64,000 nucleotides of DNA from S010-25 sp964441285 (lineage in GTDB: Bacteria; Pseudomonadota; Gammaproteobacteria; SZUA-229). Position 1 is the first letter of the stretch, and each line of letters starts with the position of its first letter. This document shows positions 1-7,967 of the stretch, one piece after another. The notes beneath the pieces are model-generated. The model was not told the origin of the DNA. It saw only the letters and a program-made list of their open reading frames with translations, and made no database searches. The stretch spans positions 1 to 64,000 of the forward strand of contig CAYTUK010000008.1 of NCBI GenBank assembly GCA_964441285.1, given 5' to 3'. The translations under genes were made by a program, and so were the position numbers.

Positions 1-1058
1 TGGCTGCTGAGTTTAACTTTGTGGCCCGAATGTTCGCCAAGCACCTGTTCAATTAATGTCTGTTCCTGCAATGTTTCAGAAAGAATAATTTCTGCTGGTA
101 TGTCACGCTTTAAATATAACTGCGGAATAAATGTAGATAAAATTTGTGCGGCATCCATCACCTCTGGCAACTGTGGATAAAAATCTCGACTACCTAGATT
201 AAGTCCGTTTCTTATGTAAAAAATAGTCACACATGCCTGTCCAGCCTCACTGCTGCAAGCAATAATATCAATTTCACCATGATCGGCGCTGACGTTCTGA
301 CATTCGCTAATTTTTCTAAGACTTATAATCTGGTCTCGGTAAGTTGCCGCTTTTTCAAAGTTTTGTTTGCTCGCAGCAGTTTCCATATCAGCCACAAGCT
401 CATTAATAATTTGCGCATTTTTACCCTGTAGAAATAAAATTGCATGATTAATGTCTTTTTTGTATGCGGGTTCACTAATGTACGTTACGCAGGGTGCGGT
501 ACAACGTTTTATCTGGTATTGCAAACAGGGCCGTGAACGATTATGAAATGTGCTGTCTTCACATTGACGAATCAGGAACATTTTTTGCAACAGATTTACG
601 CTCTCACGCACGGCACCCGCATTCGGATAAGGGCCCAGGTACAGGCCCTGTTTTTTACGTGCGCCGCGATGCAGAGTGATACGCGGGTATGGGTCTTTGT
701 TGGAAATAAAAATATAGGGGTAACTTTTGTCATCGCGCATCAACACGTTATAACGTGGACGCAATGCCTTAATAAGATTGCTTTCCAGCAACAATGCCTC
801 CCCTTCCGTATGCGTAATGGTGACATCGATATGGTGAATATGTGACACCATCATTCGGGTTTTAGGCATTAAGCCAGTCGTACGAAAATAACTGCTGAGA
901 CGTTTTTTTAGATTTTTAGCTTTACCAACATAAATCACAGCATCATGTTTATCGACCATTCGATAAACACCAGGTCTGCTGGTAAGGTCTTTTAGTAATG
1001 CGGCCGAATCAAAATCTGCTGTCGATTTCTCAGTGGATACTGGGTCTGTAGTAGACAT
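1..1058 (-). CDS. uvrC: UvrABC system protein C, 5' part (cut by left window edge)
   Basis: UvrC makes both incisions around a lesion in nucleotide excision repair, acting with UvrA and UvrB. The reading frame runs from an ATG at 1058 leftward off the window, giving about 352 of the roughly 600 residues usual for the family. The N-terminal GIY-YIG nuclease domain is clear (PGVYRMVD then IYVGKAKNLKKRL, about residues 33-60). The cysteine-bearing segment CLQYQIKRCTAPC and the start of the UvrB-binding UVR region (AASKQNFEKAATYRDQI) follow. The C-terminal EndoV-like and helix-hairpin-helix domains lie outside the window. It sits 55 bp after the response regulator gene uvrY on the same strand, the pairing known from E. 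coli. Identification is secure. Confidence 0.96.
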   Translation of the reverse strand, partial: MSTTDPVSTEKSTADFDSAALLKDLTSRPGVYRMVDKHDAVIYVGKAKNLKKRLSSYFRTTGLMPKTRMMVSHIHHIDVTITHTEGEALLLESNLIKALRPRYNVLMRDDKSYPYIFISNKDPYPRITLHRGARKKQGLYLGPYPNAGAVRESVNLLQKMFLIRQCEDSTFHNRSRPCLQYQIKRCTAPCVTYISEPAYKKDINHAILFLQGKNAQIINELVADMETAASKQNFEKAATYRDQIISLRKISECQNVSADHGEIDIIACSSEAGQACVTIFYIRNGLNLGSRDFYPQLPEVMDAAQILSTFIPQLYLKRDIPAEIILSETLQEQTLIEQVLGEHSGHKVKLSS

Positions 1059-1113
1059 GGATATTTTGTAATAAATTACTTCCAGTATTAATTATATGTT
1101 ATTGATAATTAAG

Positions 1114-1773
1114 TTATTTCGCCTCAAGATTGTTTTCATCCAACATGCCGTACTTAATCGCAAGATGGAGCATTTCAATGTCGGATGCAACATCGAGTTT
1201 TTCATACAGGCGGGCTCGGTAAGTGCTAATTGTTTTCGGGCTGAGGTTCAATATTTCTGATATTTTCTGCGTTTTTATGCCCCTGGCAATCATCATCAAT
1301 ACCTGGGTTTCGCGTAATGAAAGCTGGTCTAGCGGATTTTGTTCTCCCGGTAAAATGGACAGCGCGAGTTTGTGGGCAATTTCTCTAGCAATATAATGTT
1401 TGCCCGCACGCACATCTTTAATTGCAGCAATCATTTCTTCGACATCATTCCCTTTGGTTAGATAACCTTTAGCCCCACCATTGAGCAATTGTTTGGGTAA
1501 TGGACCATCATCATGAATGGTAACAATAATAATCCCTATGTCTGGCCAGCTCTTGCTGATTCGATGCGTCGCTTCAATGCCACCAATGCCTGGCATATTC
1601 ACGTCCATAAGAATGACATCAAGGTTGCCACTATGCTCACGACAGAAATTAATGGCTTCTTCACCGCTACTAACGGTGCCGATTACATTTATTTCTTCTG
1701 TGGTGCCAAGTAGACTGCTAAAACCATGACGCACCAGGTCGTGGTCATCCACAATCAGGACACGTATCGCCAT
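1114..1773 (-). CDS. uvrY: Response regulator of the UvrY/GacA family
   Basis: This is a two-component response regulator with an N-terminal receiver domain (VLIVDDHDL, phospho-acceptor Asp in ILMDVNMPG, about residue 57) and a C-terminal LuxR-type helix-turn-helix (LSLRETQVLMMIARG, then ILNLSPKTISTY). In the BarA/UvrY or GacS/GacA pathway this protein activates small RNAs that titrate CsrA/RsmA; that role is known for the family, and neither the kinase nor the RNAs are visible here. Seven upstream codons allow a start at 1794. I prefer the internal ATG at 1773 because it aligns with family N-termini (MAIRVLIVDDH) and gives 219 residues against 218 in E. coli UvrY; no strong ribosome binding site decides it. 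It precedes uvrC and is probably co-transcribed. Confidence 0.92.
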   Translation of the reverse strand: MAIRVLIVDDHDLVRHGFSSLLGTTEEINVIGTVSSGEEAINFCREHSGNLDVILMDVNMPGIGGIEATHRISKSWPDIGIIIVTIHDDGPLPKQLLNGGAKGYLTKGNDVEEMIAAIKDVRAGKHYIAREIAHKLALSILPGEQNPLDQLSLRETQVLMMIARGIKTQKISEILNLSPKTISTYRARLYEKLDVASDIEMLHLAIKYGMLDENNLEAK

Positions 1774-1882
1774 TTCTGATAAACACACTGACATTGAAAT
1801 ACTTACTTAATTTATATTAATTTGTATAATTCAGGAAAATATGCAGGTTACGCAATAGGGATAATGATAGCAGATTTTTTCA

Positions 1883-2362
1883 TTACCAGTATTTAAATGG
1901 GTGTTTGAGTAAATAAATATTGTAATAACGCTGGTCATCACTCACCTCCTCGCCTACCCAGTCCGGCAGACTGATCACTTCATCAATATGGCTGAGTTCA
2001 ACTTCAGCAATTTCCAGCCCACTGTTTTCACCTTCAAAAATATCAATTTCCCATAAATTCTGGTCCTGCTGTAGCAGGTAGCGTGTTTTTTCAATAATGG
2101 GGCCTTCACACAAACAGTCGAGCATGTGCTCTGCATCTGCCAGAGGAATACTGTATTCATATTCAATGCGGTGAACAGACATCACTGCGCTTTTTATATT
2201 TAATGTTGCTCTGGTATCGGCAATTCTGACTCGCACGGAGGAAATCTGTTCTGGTTCTAGTCCACTTTGCAGATAACCCTGTCGAATTTTTTTCTGCTCA
2301 CTAACCTGCTGTTTCCAGTCATTCGAAGCCAGCTTAAATTTTCTTTCTATTTCAATCGCCAT
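1883..2362 (-). CDS. CYTH domain protein (inorganic triphosphatase-like)
   Basis: This is a 159-residue single-domain protein with the CYTH signature ExExK at the extreme N-terminus (EIERKFKL). Alternating charged beta-strands follow (VRVRIADTRATLNIK, RIEYEYSIP, ENSGLEIAEVEL), as expected for the eight-stranded triphosphate tunnel. Bacterial stand-alone CYTH proteins of this size mostly hydrolyse tripolyphosphate or nucleoside triphosphates with Mg or Mn; a class IV adenylate cyclase is the alternative and cannot be excluded by eye. It ends 89 bp upstream of the uvrY start on the same strand. The substrate is not known. Confidence 0.85.
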   Translation of the reverse strand: MAIEIERKFKLASNDWKQQVSEQKKIRQGYLQSGLEPEQISSVRVRIADTRATLNIKSAVMSVHRIEYEYSIPLADAEHMLDCLCEGPIIEKTRYLLQQDQNLWEIDIFEGENSGLEIAEVELSHIDEVISLPDWVGEEVSDDQRYYNIYLLKHPFKYW

Positions 2363-2401
2363 GTATTATATACTTATTAATTCTAAATTCTCTGAAAAAA
2401 A

Positions 2402-2469
2402 TCTCGACACCCGCATCCTTGTAGCTGACGGTCTTGAACCATAAGTGTCCTTTGCATCCGTTTCAGTAA
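2402..2469 (-). repeat. Interspersed repeat, half copy A
   Basis: This is a half copy of the interspersed repeat: the core (CGACACCCGCATCC, then GCTGACGGTCTTGAA) followed by one terminal end (CCGTTTCAGTAA). The second terminal end is missing. The core has a one-base change from the commonest form (CATCCTTGTAGC instead of CATCCCTGCGGC). It lies immediately left of the decayed aminotransferase. Confidence 0.75.
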
Positions 2470-2489
2470 TCTATCTTAACAAGATATGA

Positions 2490-2819
2490 CAGGTTCCTGT
2501 TAGCGTATCACCCGAACAGGAACTAATCGCAGCAATGGACTCCCATATCCGCCTGCTGAGCTGTAGTTCAGTGCAATATGCCAGGGGTTGACCGTGTTTA
2601 GATTTAAACCAGCTTGGGCAGGCTTGTAAGCGCAACCACAGCCTGTTTTGTGTTGATGCCATCCAATCACTGGGTGCGCTGAGATTTAATGTTAATGTGA
2701 TTGCTGCCGATTTTGTAGTAGCTGACGGCCATAAATGGTTATGCGCGCCAGAAAGAACGGCACCCAGTAGTTCGTTGAATGTGCTGTTTGAGGTCGGGAT
2801 GGAAAATATTGAAGCGTAG
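2490..2819 (+). pseudogene. Decayed fragment of a class V (cysteine desulfurase-like) aminotransferase
   Basis: One plus-strand frame from about 2490 to a TAG at 2817 reads as the middle of a class V PLP enzyme: RLLSCSSVQYARG, then FCVDAIQSLGAL and DFVVADGHKWLCAPE. The last includes the aspartate/histidine and the PLP-binding lysine of the family. A TGA stop interrupts the frame after QYARG, and similarity fades after CAPE. About 110 residues of the roughly 380 in a whole enzyme remain, with no start and no C-terminal half. Repeat copies lie on both sides (2402-2469 and 2906-3038), suggesting loss linked to repeat activity. Minus-strand open frames over the same bases are shadows. Confidence 0.82.
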
Positions 2820-2905
2820 GTATTAGCAAATAGCCAGTATTTTCGGTATTGAACCACTTTTTCATAATAATGTCAGATTTTTTAAATGCACTACACTTAT
2901 AAGTA

Positions 2906-3038
2906 TTACTGAAACGAATGCAAAGGCGACCCATGGTTAAAGACACGCGGTGAATCCATCCATGTCGGCTCGACACCCGCATCCCTGCGGCTGACGGTCT
3001 TGAACAATGGGTCGCCTTTTCATTTGTACTGTTAGTAA
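2906..3038 (-). repeat. Interspersed repeat, full copy B (133 bp)
   Basis: This is a complete copy. The left end TTACTGAAACGAATGCAAAG and the right end, read as its complement TTACTAACAGTACAAATGAA, form imperfect inverted ends that continue through GGCGACCCAT on both sides for about 40 bp. The core CGACACCCGCATCCCTGCGG lies between them. The outermost bases are TA on each side, consistent with a TA target duplication. Orientation is assigned arbitrarily from the core. Confidence 0.85.
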
Positions 3039-3127
3039 GTTAGTATCACCACTTAAGGCAGAAAGTATCTATTATTTTTATCTGCCATAACTTTAATAGC
3101 TAATGATTTTTTTCAATCGGTATTTAC

Positions 3128-4033
3128 ATGTTAAGACTTACCAGTATAAAAAATTATTTTTGGGGATGGTTTGTTAACTGGTTAACGAATGAACCGCCTA
3201 ATAATCAAACGCCGCTGACTAATTTTGAACGCTTGCGTTACGAATTACGCCCCGGTGATGTCTTGCTGGTTGAAGGTCGATCAAATGTCAGCGCAATCAT
3301 CCGTGCCATCTCTCAAAGCGTCTGGACGCACACTTTCTTCTATATTGGCCGACTGCATGATATTGATGATCCATGTATACGTGAACAAGTGCAAAAATTT
3401 CGCCACTGTGAACTGGAAGATCAGCTAATTATCGAAGCGCTTCTCGGTGAAGGCATTGTGGTTAAAACACTGAATGAATATGAAGGTGAACACCTGCGTA
3501 TTTGCCGTCCACGAGGCATTACTCGGCCAGATGTACAAAAAGTGATGGCGTACGCCATTAACCAACTGGGTGTTGATTACAATGTCAGACAATTAATGGA
3601 TCTGGCCAGGTTTATGTTTCCTTACGGATTCCTGCCAAAACGCTGGCGTTCCTCACTATTTGAGCACAACGCAGGCAAACCAACAAAAACTGTTTGTTCT
3701 ACAATGATGGCTGAAGCTTTTTCGCAGGTAAGATTCCCCATCCATCCTGCACTGTATCATGGTGCTAACGGGAAGTTAAAAATGATACGCAAAAATTCAC
3801 AACTTGTTACCCCGTCTGATTTTGACCAGTCCCCTTATTTTGATATTATTAAATACCCCATGCTTGATTTTGATGAACTCGGTATTTATAGAAAACTGCC
3901 GTGGGATCGAACCGGTGTCTATTATAATGATCTTGGTGATTCTTTTATCTCCGATCCAGAGGAGCTGGGTGAATTAGAGCAGGTAACTTCTGCAAAAGAA
4001 CTGAAAGAATTAGAAACATCAAAACCAGCTTGA
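3128..4033 (+). CDS. YiiX/YebB-like permuted papain-fold protein (C92-type)
   Basis: This 301-residue protein carries the N-terminal motif of the circularly permuted NlpC/P60 superfamily: LRPGDVLLVEGRSNVS followed by WTHTFFYIG, where the histidine is catalytic in active members. A later cysteine (KTVCSTMMAEAF) supplies the usual nucleophile in the permuted order His then Cys. Such proteins are thought to be amidases or acyltransferases acting on lipids or cell-wall peptides; the substrate is not predictable here. No cleavable signal peptide is obvious. The C-terminal 40 residues are acidic and look disordered. It stands 100 bp upstream of fadE on the same strand, a weak hint at lipid metabolism. 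Confidence 0.7.
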   Translation: MLRLTSIKNYFWGWFVNWLTNEPPNNQTPLTNFERLRYELRPGDVLLVEGRSNVSAIIRAISQSVWTHTFFYIGRLHDIDDPCIREQVQKFRHCELEDQLIIEALLGEGIVVKTLNEYEGEHLRICRPRGITRPDVQKVMAYAINQLGVDYNVRQLMDLARFMFPYGFLPKRWRSSLFEHNAGKPTKTVCSTMMAEAFSQVRFPIHPALYHGANGKLKMIRKNSQLVTPSDFDQSPYFDIIKYPMLDFDELGIYRKLPWDRTGVYYNDLGDSFISDPEELGELEQVTSAKELKELETSKPA

Positions 4034-4140
4034 ATAATATAAGCTGTGCTAATTAAACTATCGATATAAAAACTTTTAAGTATAGAAAATTAAACATGAC
4101 CCCATCGGTCAATAAATACTAATTAATGAGGTAAATGCTG

Positions 4141-6573
4141 ATGATTTACTGGATGCTCGTACTGGTTTTATTTATCTTTGTTACGGCCTATTTACGTTTG
4201 GCATTACTACAGTGGTCAATATTACTTGGTGCGATTTTGCTTGCGTTCTATTTCTTTTCTGCGGCCAGTAATCCTGTCATTATATCACTCTGGTCATTTT
4301 ACCTTGTGCTCATTACTGTGCTTAACTTTCCAGCCTTACGCCGACGCCTGATTAGTCGCTACATTTTTTGTGGGATGAAAAAAGTTATGCCCGCCATTTC
4401 CCAAACCGAGCAAGAAGCATTAGATGCAGGCGATGTGTGGTGGGAAGCCGAGCTATTTAGTGGTAATCCAAATTTTGATGTTATACGCCAACTACCTAAA
4501 CCCATGCTGAGCCAGGAAGAGCAGGCCTTTCTTGATGGCCCGGTTGAAGCCTTCTGTAAAATGTTGGACGACTGGAAAATTACCCATAAAGATTTTGACC
4601 TGTCTGCCAGAGCCTGGAAATTTGCCAAAGAGAATAAGCTCTTTGCGATGATTATTCCAAAACAATACGGAGGTTTGGAATACTCTGCTCTGTGTCATTC
4701 GCAGATGGTGATAAAAATTGGTAGCCGAAGCGGCTCGACGGGTGTCACGGTGATGGTGCCTAATTCACTGGGTCCGGGTAAATTGTTAATGATTTACGGT
4801 ACGCAAGAACAGAAAGATTACTATTTACCACGGCTGGCAACAGGCATTGACATACCCTGCTTTGGGCTTACCGGCCCTGATGCCGGTAGTGATGCAGGCT
4901 CCATGCCCGATACTGGCGTTATCTGTAAGGGCGAATACGAAGACCAGTCGAATATAATCGGTATCCGCCTTAATTTTGAAAAACGCTATATTACCCTTGC
5001 CCCCATTGCTACCATTCTGGGTATTGCTTTTAAACTGTCTGACCCTGACCACCTGTTAAGTGATGTTGAAGAACGTGGCATTACGCTAGTGTTAATCAAA
5101 CGTGAAACGGCAGGTATTGAAATTGGTAAACGTCACTTCCCTGCTAACCAGGCGTTTATGAATGGTCCAATTCGCGGCAAGGATGTGTTTATTCCACTTG
5201 ATGCTATTATTGGTGGCGTTGATTACATTGGTAAAGGCTGGAGCATGTTAATGGAATGCCTTGGTGATGGTCGCGCCATTTCTTTACCCGCACTGGGTAC
5301 TGCAGTTGGAAAACTGTCATCAAAATATACTGGTGCGTATTCACGTATTCGTAGCCAGTTCAACACCCCAATCGGGAACTTTGAAGGTGTTGAAGAAGTG
5401 CTAACAAAAATTGCTGGCCAGACTTATGCTATTGACGCGGCGAGACTAATGATTTTATCCGCACTGGATGCTGGAACTGTTCCATCGGTCTTATCTGGTG
5501 TGGTAAAACAGCAGACGATGGAAAGAATGCGTGAAATAGTAAACCATTCAATGGATATTCATGGTGGCCACGGTATTTGCATGGGGCCGCATAATTTTCT
5601 TGGTCGCGCTTATCAGCTGGTTCCCGTTGGCATCACAGTTGAAGGTGCAAATATCCTCACTCGGACGATGATTATCTTTGGTCAGGGAGCCATGCGTAGC
5701 CATCCTTTTCTGCTAAAAGAGGTTGAAGCCGTACACAATACCAGTGGTGAAGCCGGATTAATAGATTTCGACCTAGCCCTGTTTTCACATATTGGTTTTG
5801 TTATCAGCAATGTAGTCCGTAGTTTCTGGTTAGGCATCAGTTCTGCTCGATTTGCGACAGCGCCGGGTAATAGAGATACTCGCTATTACTATCGGCAAAT
5901 TATCCGCATGAGCGCTGCATTTGCCCTGCTTTCAGATGTCTGTCTTGCTGTGCTTGGTGGCGCATTAAAACGTCGAGAAAAAATCTCTGGTCGGCTTGCC
6001 GATATCCTCTCTAATCTTTATGTATGCAGTGCGGTATTAAAACATTATGAAGATGAAGGGGAACAGAAGGATGACTTGCCACTACTTCGCTGGGCTTGTG
6101 AAGACGCTCTTTTCAACGCACAAACCGCAATGAAAAATATCATGAAAAATCTACCGACAAGATTTATTGGTAAATTATGCAACTTCATTATTTTTCCGTT
6201 AACCAAACCCTATCAGGAACCCGATGATAACCTGGGGCAGAAAGTTGCAAAACTTATCCTGACACCATCAGCAACACTGGACCGTTTAAGCCAGGGTATT
6301 TTCGTTAGTGATAATAAAAATGATGCCACGGGTCGTATTAGTTATGCATTGGATCAAGTTTTGGCAACACAGGATATTGAACATAAATTACGTGAGGCTT
6401 ATAAAACCGGGCAACTGGAAAAACGCGGCCATGCTGCTTATGAAGAGGCAAAAGACAGGAAGATTATTTCTGCTAAAGAATATAAATTACTTAAACAAAC
6501 CCAATTAGCCATAAGAGATGCAATTAAAGTTGATGAGTTCTCATTTAAGAACTGGAAAATAGAAACGCCCTGA
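4141..6573 (+). CDS. fadE: Membrane-anchored acyl-CoA dehydrogenase FadE
   Basis: FadE catalyses the first, FAD-dependent step of fatty acid beta-oxidation, converting acyl-CoA to trans-2-enoyl-CoA. The length (about 810 residues) matches E. coli FadE (814). The first 75 residues contain hydrophobic membrane segments. The acyl-CoA dehydrogenase core follows, with FGLTGPDAGSDAGSMPD (FAD/substrate loop, about residues 240-258) and IHGGHGICMGPHNFLGRAYQ. The long C-terminal domain is specific to FadE. The frame opens at ATG 4135, but GAGG at 4128-4131 is only 3 nt from it and 9 nt from ATG 4141, so I chose the latter. It heads a beta-oxidation cluster, with fadI starting 63 bp downstream. Confidence 0.95.
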   Translation: MIYWMLVLVLFIFVTAYLRLALLQWSILLGAILLAFYFFSAASNPVIISLWSFYLVLITVLNFPALRRRLISRYIFCGMKKVMPAISQTEQEALDAGDVWWEAELFSGNPNFDVIRQLPKPMLSQEEQAFLDGPVEAFCKMLDDWKITHKDFDLSARAWKFAKENKLFAMIIPKQYGGLEYSALCHSQMVIKIGSRSGSTGVTVMVPNSLGPGKLLMIYGTQEQKDYYLPRLATGIDIPCFGLTGPDAGSDAGSMPDTGVICKGEYEDQSNIIGIRLNFEKRYITLAPIATILGIAFKLSDPDHLLSDVEERGITLVLIKRETAGIEIGKRHFPANQAFMNGPIRGKDVFIPLDAIIGGVDYIGKGWSMLMECLGDGRAISLPALGTAVGKLSSKYTGAYSRIRSQFNTPIGNFEGVEEVLTKIAGQTYAIDAARLMILSALDAGTVPSVLSGVVKQQTMERMREIVNHSMDIHGGHGICMGPHNFLGRAYQLVPVGITVEGANILTRTMIIFGQGAMRSHPFLLKEVEAVHNTSGEAGLIDFDLALFSHIGFVISNVVRSFWLGISSARFATAPGNRDTRYYYRQIIRMSAAFALLSDVCLAVLGGALKRREKISGRLADILSNLYVCSAVLKHYEDEGEQKDDLPLLRWACEDALFNAQTAMKNIMKNLPTRFIGKLCNFIIFPLTKPYQEPDDNLGQKVAKLILTPSATLDRLSQGIFVSDNKNDATGRISYALDQVLATQDIEHKLREAYKTGQLEKRGHAAYEEAKDRKIISAKEYKLLKQTQLAIRDAIKVDEFSFKNWKIETP

Positions 6574-6636
6574 TCTATTGAGTAAAGCTCTTACGCTGCG
6601 GAACCAGCGCAATTATTTTTTTAGACGAGACCAATT

Positions 6637-7941
6637 ATGAGCAACAACCACAACAGAAAAGTTTATATTATCGACGGAAGCCGCACCCCACTCTTAAAAT
6701 CGCGTGGTAAGGTTGGTCCATTTACTGCGGGTGATCTGGCGGTGAATGCGGCGCGTCCACTTCTATTGCGCCATCAGTTTCCACTGGCTGCCTTCGATGA
6801 AGTAATCTTAGGCTGTATGATGCCAGGCGAAAGAGAAGCGAATGTTGCGCGTGTTGTTGCATTGCGTCTGGGCATTCCTCAAACTGTTCCGGCATGGACA
6901 GTGCAGCGTAACTGCGCGTCAGGTATGCAGTCTATTGATTCCGCTTACCGTAACATTAAAAATGGCGCAGCTAATTTAATTCTTGCTGGTGGGACTGAAT
7001 CAATGAGCCATGCTCCCATCCTGTTTAATCACACCATGGTTAACTGGTTGGGCCGTTTTATGCGGGCACGAACAACCGGACAACGGATTAACACACTATT
7101 AAAATTACGCCTGTCACATTTTAAACCGATTATTGCATTATTGTATGGCCTGTCTGATGACACCGTAGGCTTAAATATGGGTGAAACTGCGGAAAATATT
7201 GCTAACCGGTTTAATATCAGCCGCCAACAGATGGATGCTCTGTCCGTTGCCAGCCATCAGCGCCTGGCCAAAGCCTGCGATGCAGGCTTACTCGATGAAA
7301 TTGAGGTTATGTACGATACACGCGGAAACTATTACGACCATGATGATGGTTTGCGGCGTGATTCAAGTATGGAAAGGTTGGCAAAATTACGCCCCGCATT
7401 TGATCGGAAATACGGCAATGTTACTGCTGGAAACAGTGCACAAATCACCGATGGTGCCGCATGGGTGATACTGGCCAGTGAAGCGGCTGTCAAACAACAT
7501 AAGCTACCCGTCATTGCTACCATCGAAGATACACAATGGGCAGGGTTGGACCCGGCTGTTATGGGGATGGGGCCAGCTCATGCAATGGCACCCATTATGC
7601 AGCGCCACCAATTTTCAATTGAAGATATAGATTATTGGGAAATTAATGAAGCCTTTGCTACTCAGGTTATCGGTTGTGTTAAAGCCTGGCAGGATGATGA
7701 CTACTGTAAAACCCAGCTTGGACTGGAAAAACCACTAGGCCAGATACCTGAAGACAGGCTGAATATTGATGGTGGTGGCGTCAGTATGGGCCACCCTGTA
7801 GGGGCGAGTGGCACCCGTATTGTCTTACATCTGGCAAAAATTCTACAACGCACCCAAACAAAACGCGGCATTGCCAGCCTCTGTATTGGTGGTGGTCAGG
7901 GCGGCGCTGTTTTAATTCAAAATGCCAGCCAGTCAATATAA
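6637..7941 (+). CDS. fadI: 3-ketoacyl-CoA thiolase FadI
   Basis: This is a thiolase of the FadI type, 434 residues, which cleaves 3-ketoacyl-CoA to acetyl-CoA and a shortened acyl-CoA. The nucleophilic cysteine is at about residue 93 (QRNCASGMQ). The catalytic histidine is in GGVSMGHPVGASG (about His386) and the second cysteine in CIGGGQGGA (about Cys416). The order thiolase then multifunctional protein 26 bp downstream is that of fadIJ, where the two subunits form the trifunctional complex. The internal loop NEAFA, conserved in thiolases, is present. Nothing is missing. Confidence 0.95.
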   Translation: MSNNHNRKVYIIDGSRTPLLKSRGKVGPFTAGDLAVNAARPLLLRHQFPLAAFDEVILGCMMPGEREANVARVVALRLGIPQTVPAWTVQRNCASGMQSIDSAYRNIKNGAANLILAGGTESMSHAPILFNHTMVNWLGRFMRARTTGQRINTLLKLRLSHFKPIIALLYGLSDDTVGLNMGETAENIANRFNISRQQMDALSVASHQRLAKACDAGLLDEIEVMYDTRGNYYDHDDGLRRDSSMERLAKLRPAFDRKYGNVTAGNSAQITDGAAWVILASEAAVKQHKLPVIATIEDTQWAGLDPAVMGMGPAHAMAPIMQRHQFSIEDIDYWEINEAFATQVIGCVKAWQDDDYCKTQLGLEKPLGQIPEDRLNIDGGGVSMGHPVGASGTRIVLHLAKILQRTQTKRGIASLCIGGGQGGAVLIQNASQSI

Positions 7942-7967
7942 ACCGAAGATCTGTCAGGAATCCAATA

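Noticed and set aside
494..845. Plus-strand open frames of 61 and 100 codons
   Set aside because: They are antisense to uvrC, whose minus-strand translation is clearly correct.
2471..2857. 128-codon minus-strand open frame
   Set aside because: The plus strand over the same bases reads as a class V aminotransferase fragment, so the minus-strand frame is a shadow of the relic.
2692..2982. 96-codon minus-strand open frame (MRVSSRHGWIHRVSL...)
   Set aside because: Its start lies in repeat copy B and its text (RHGWIHRVSLTMG) is the translation of the repeat core; a similar spurious string appears at copy G.
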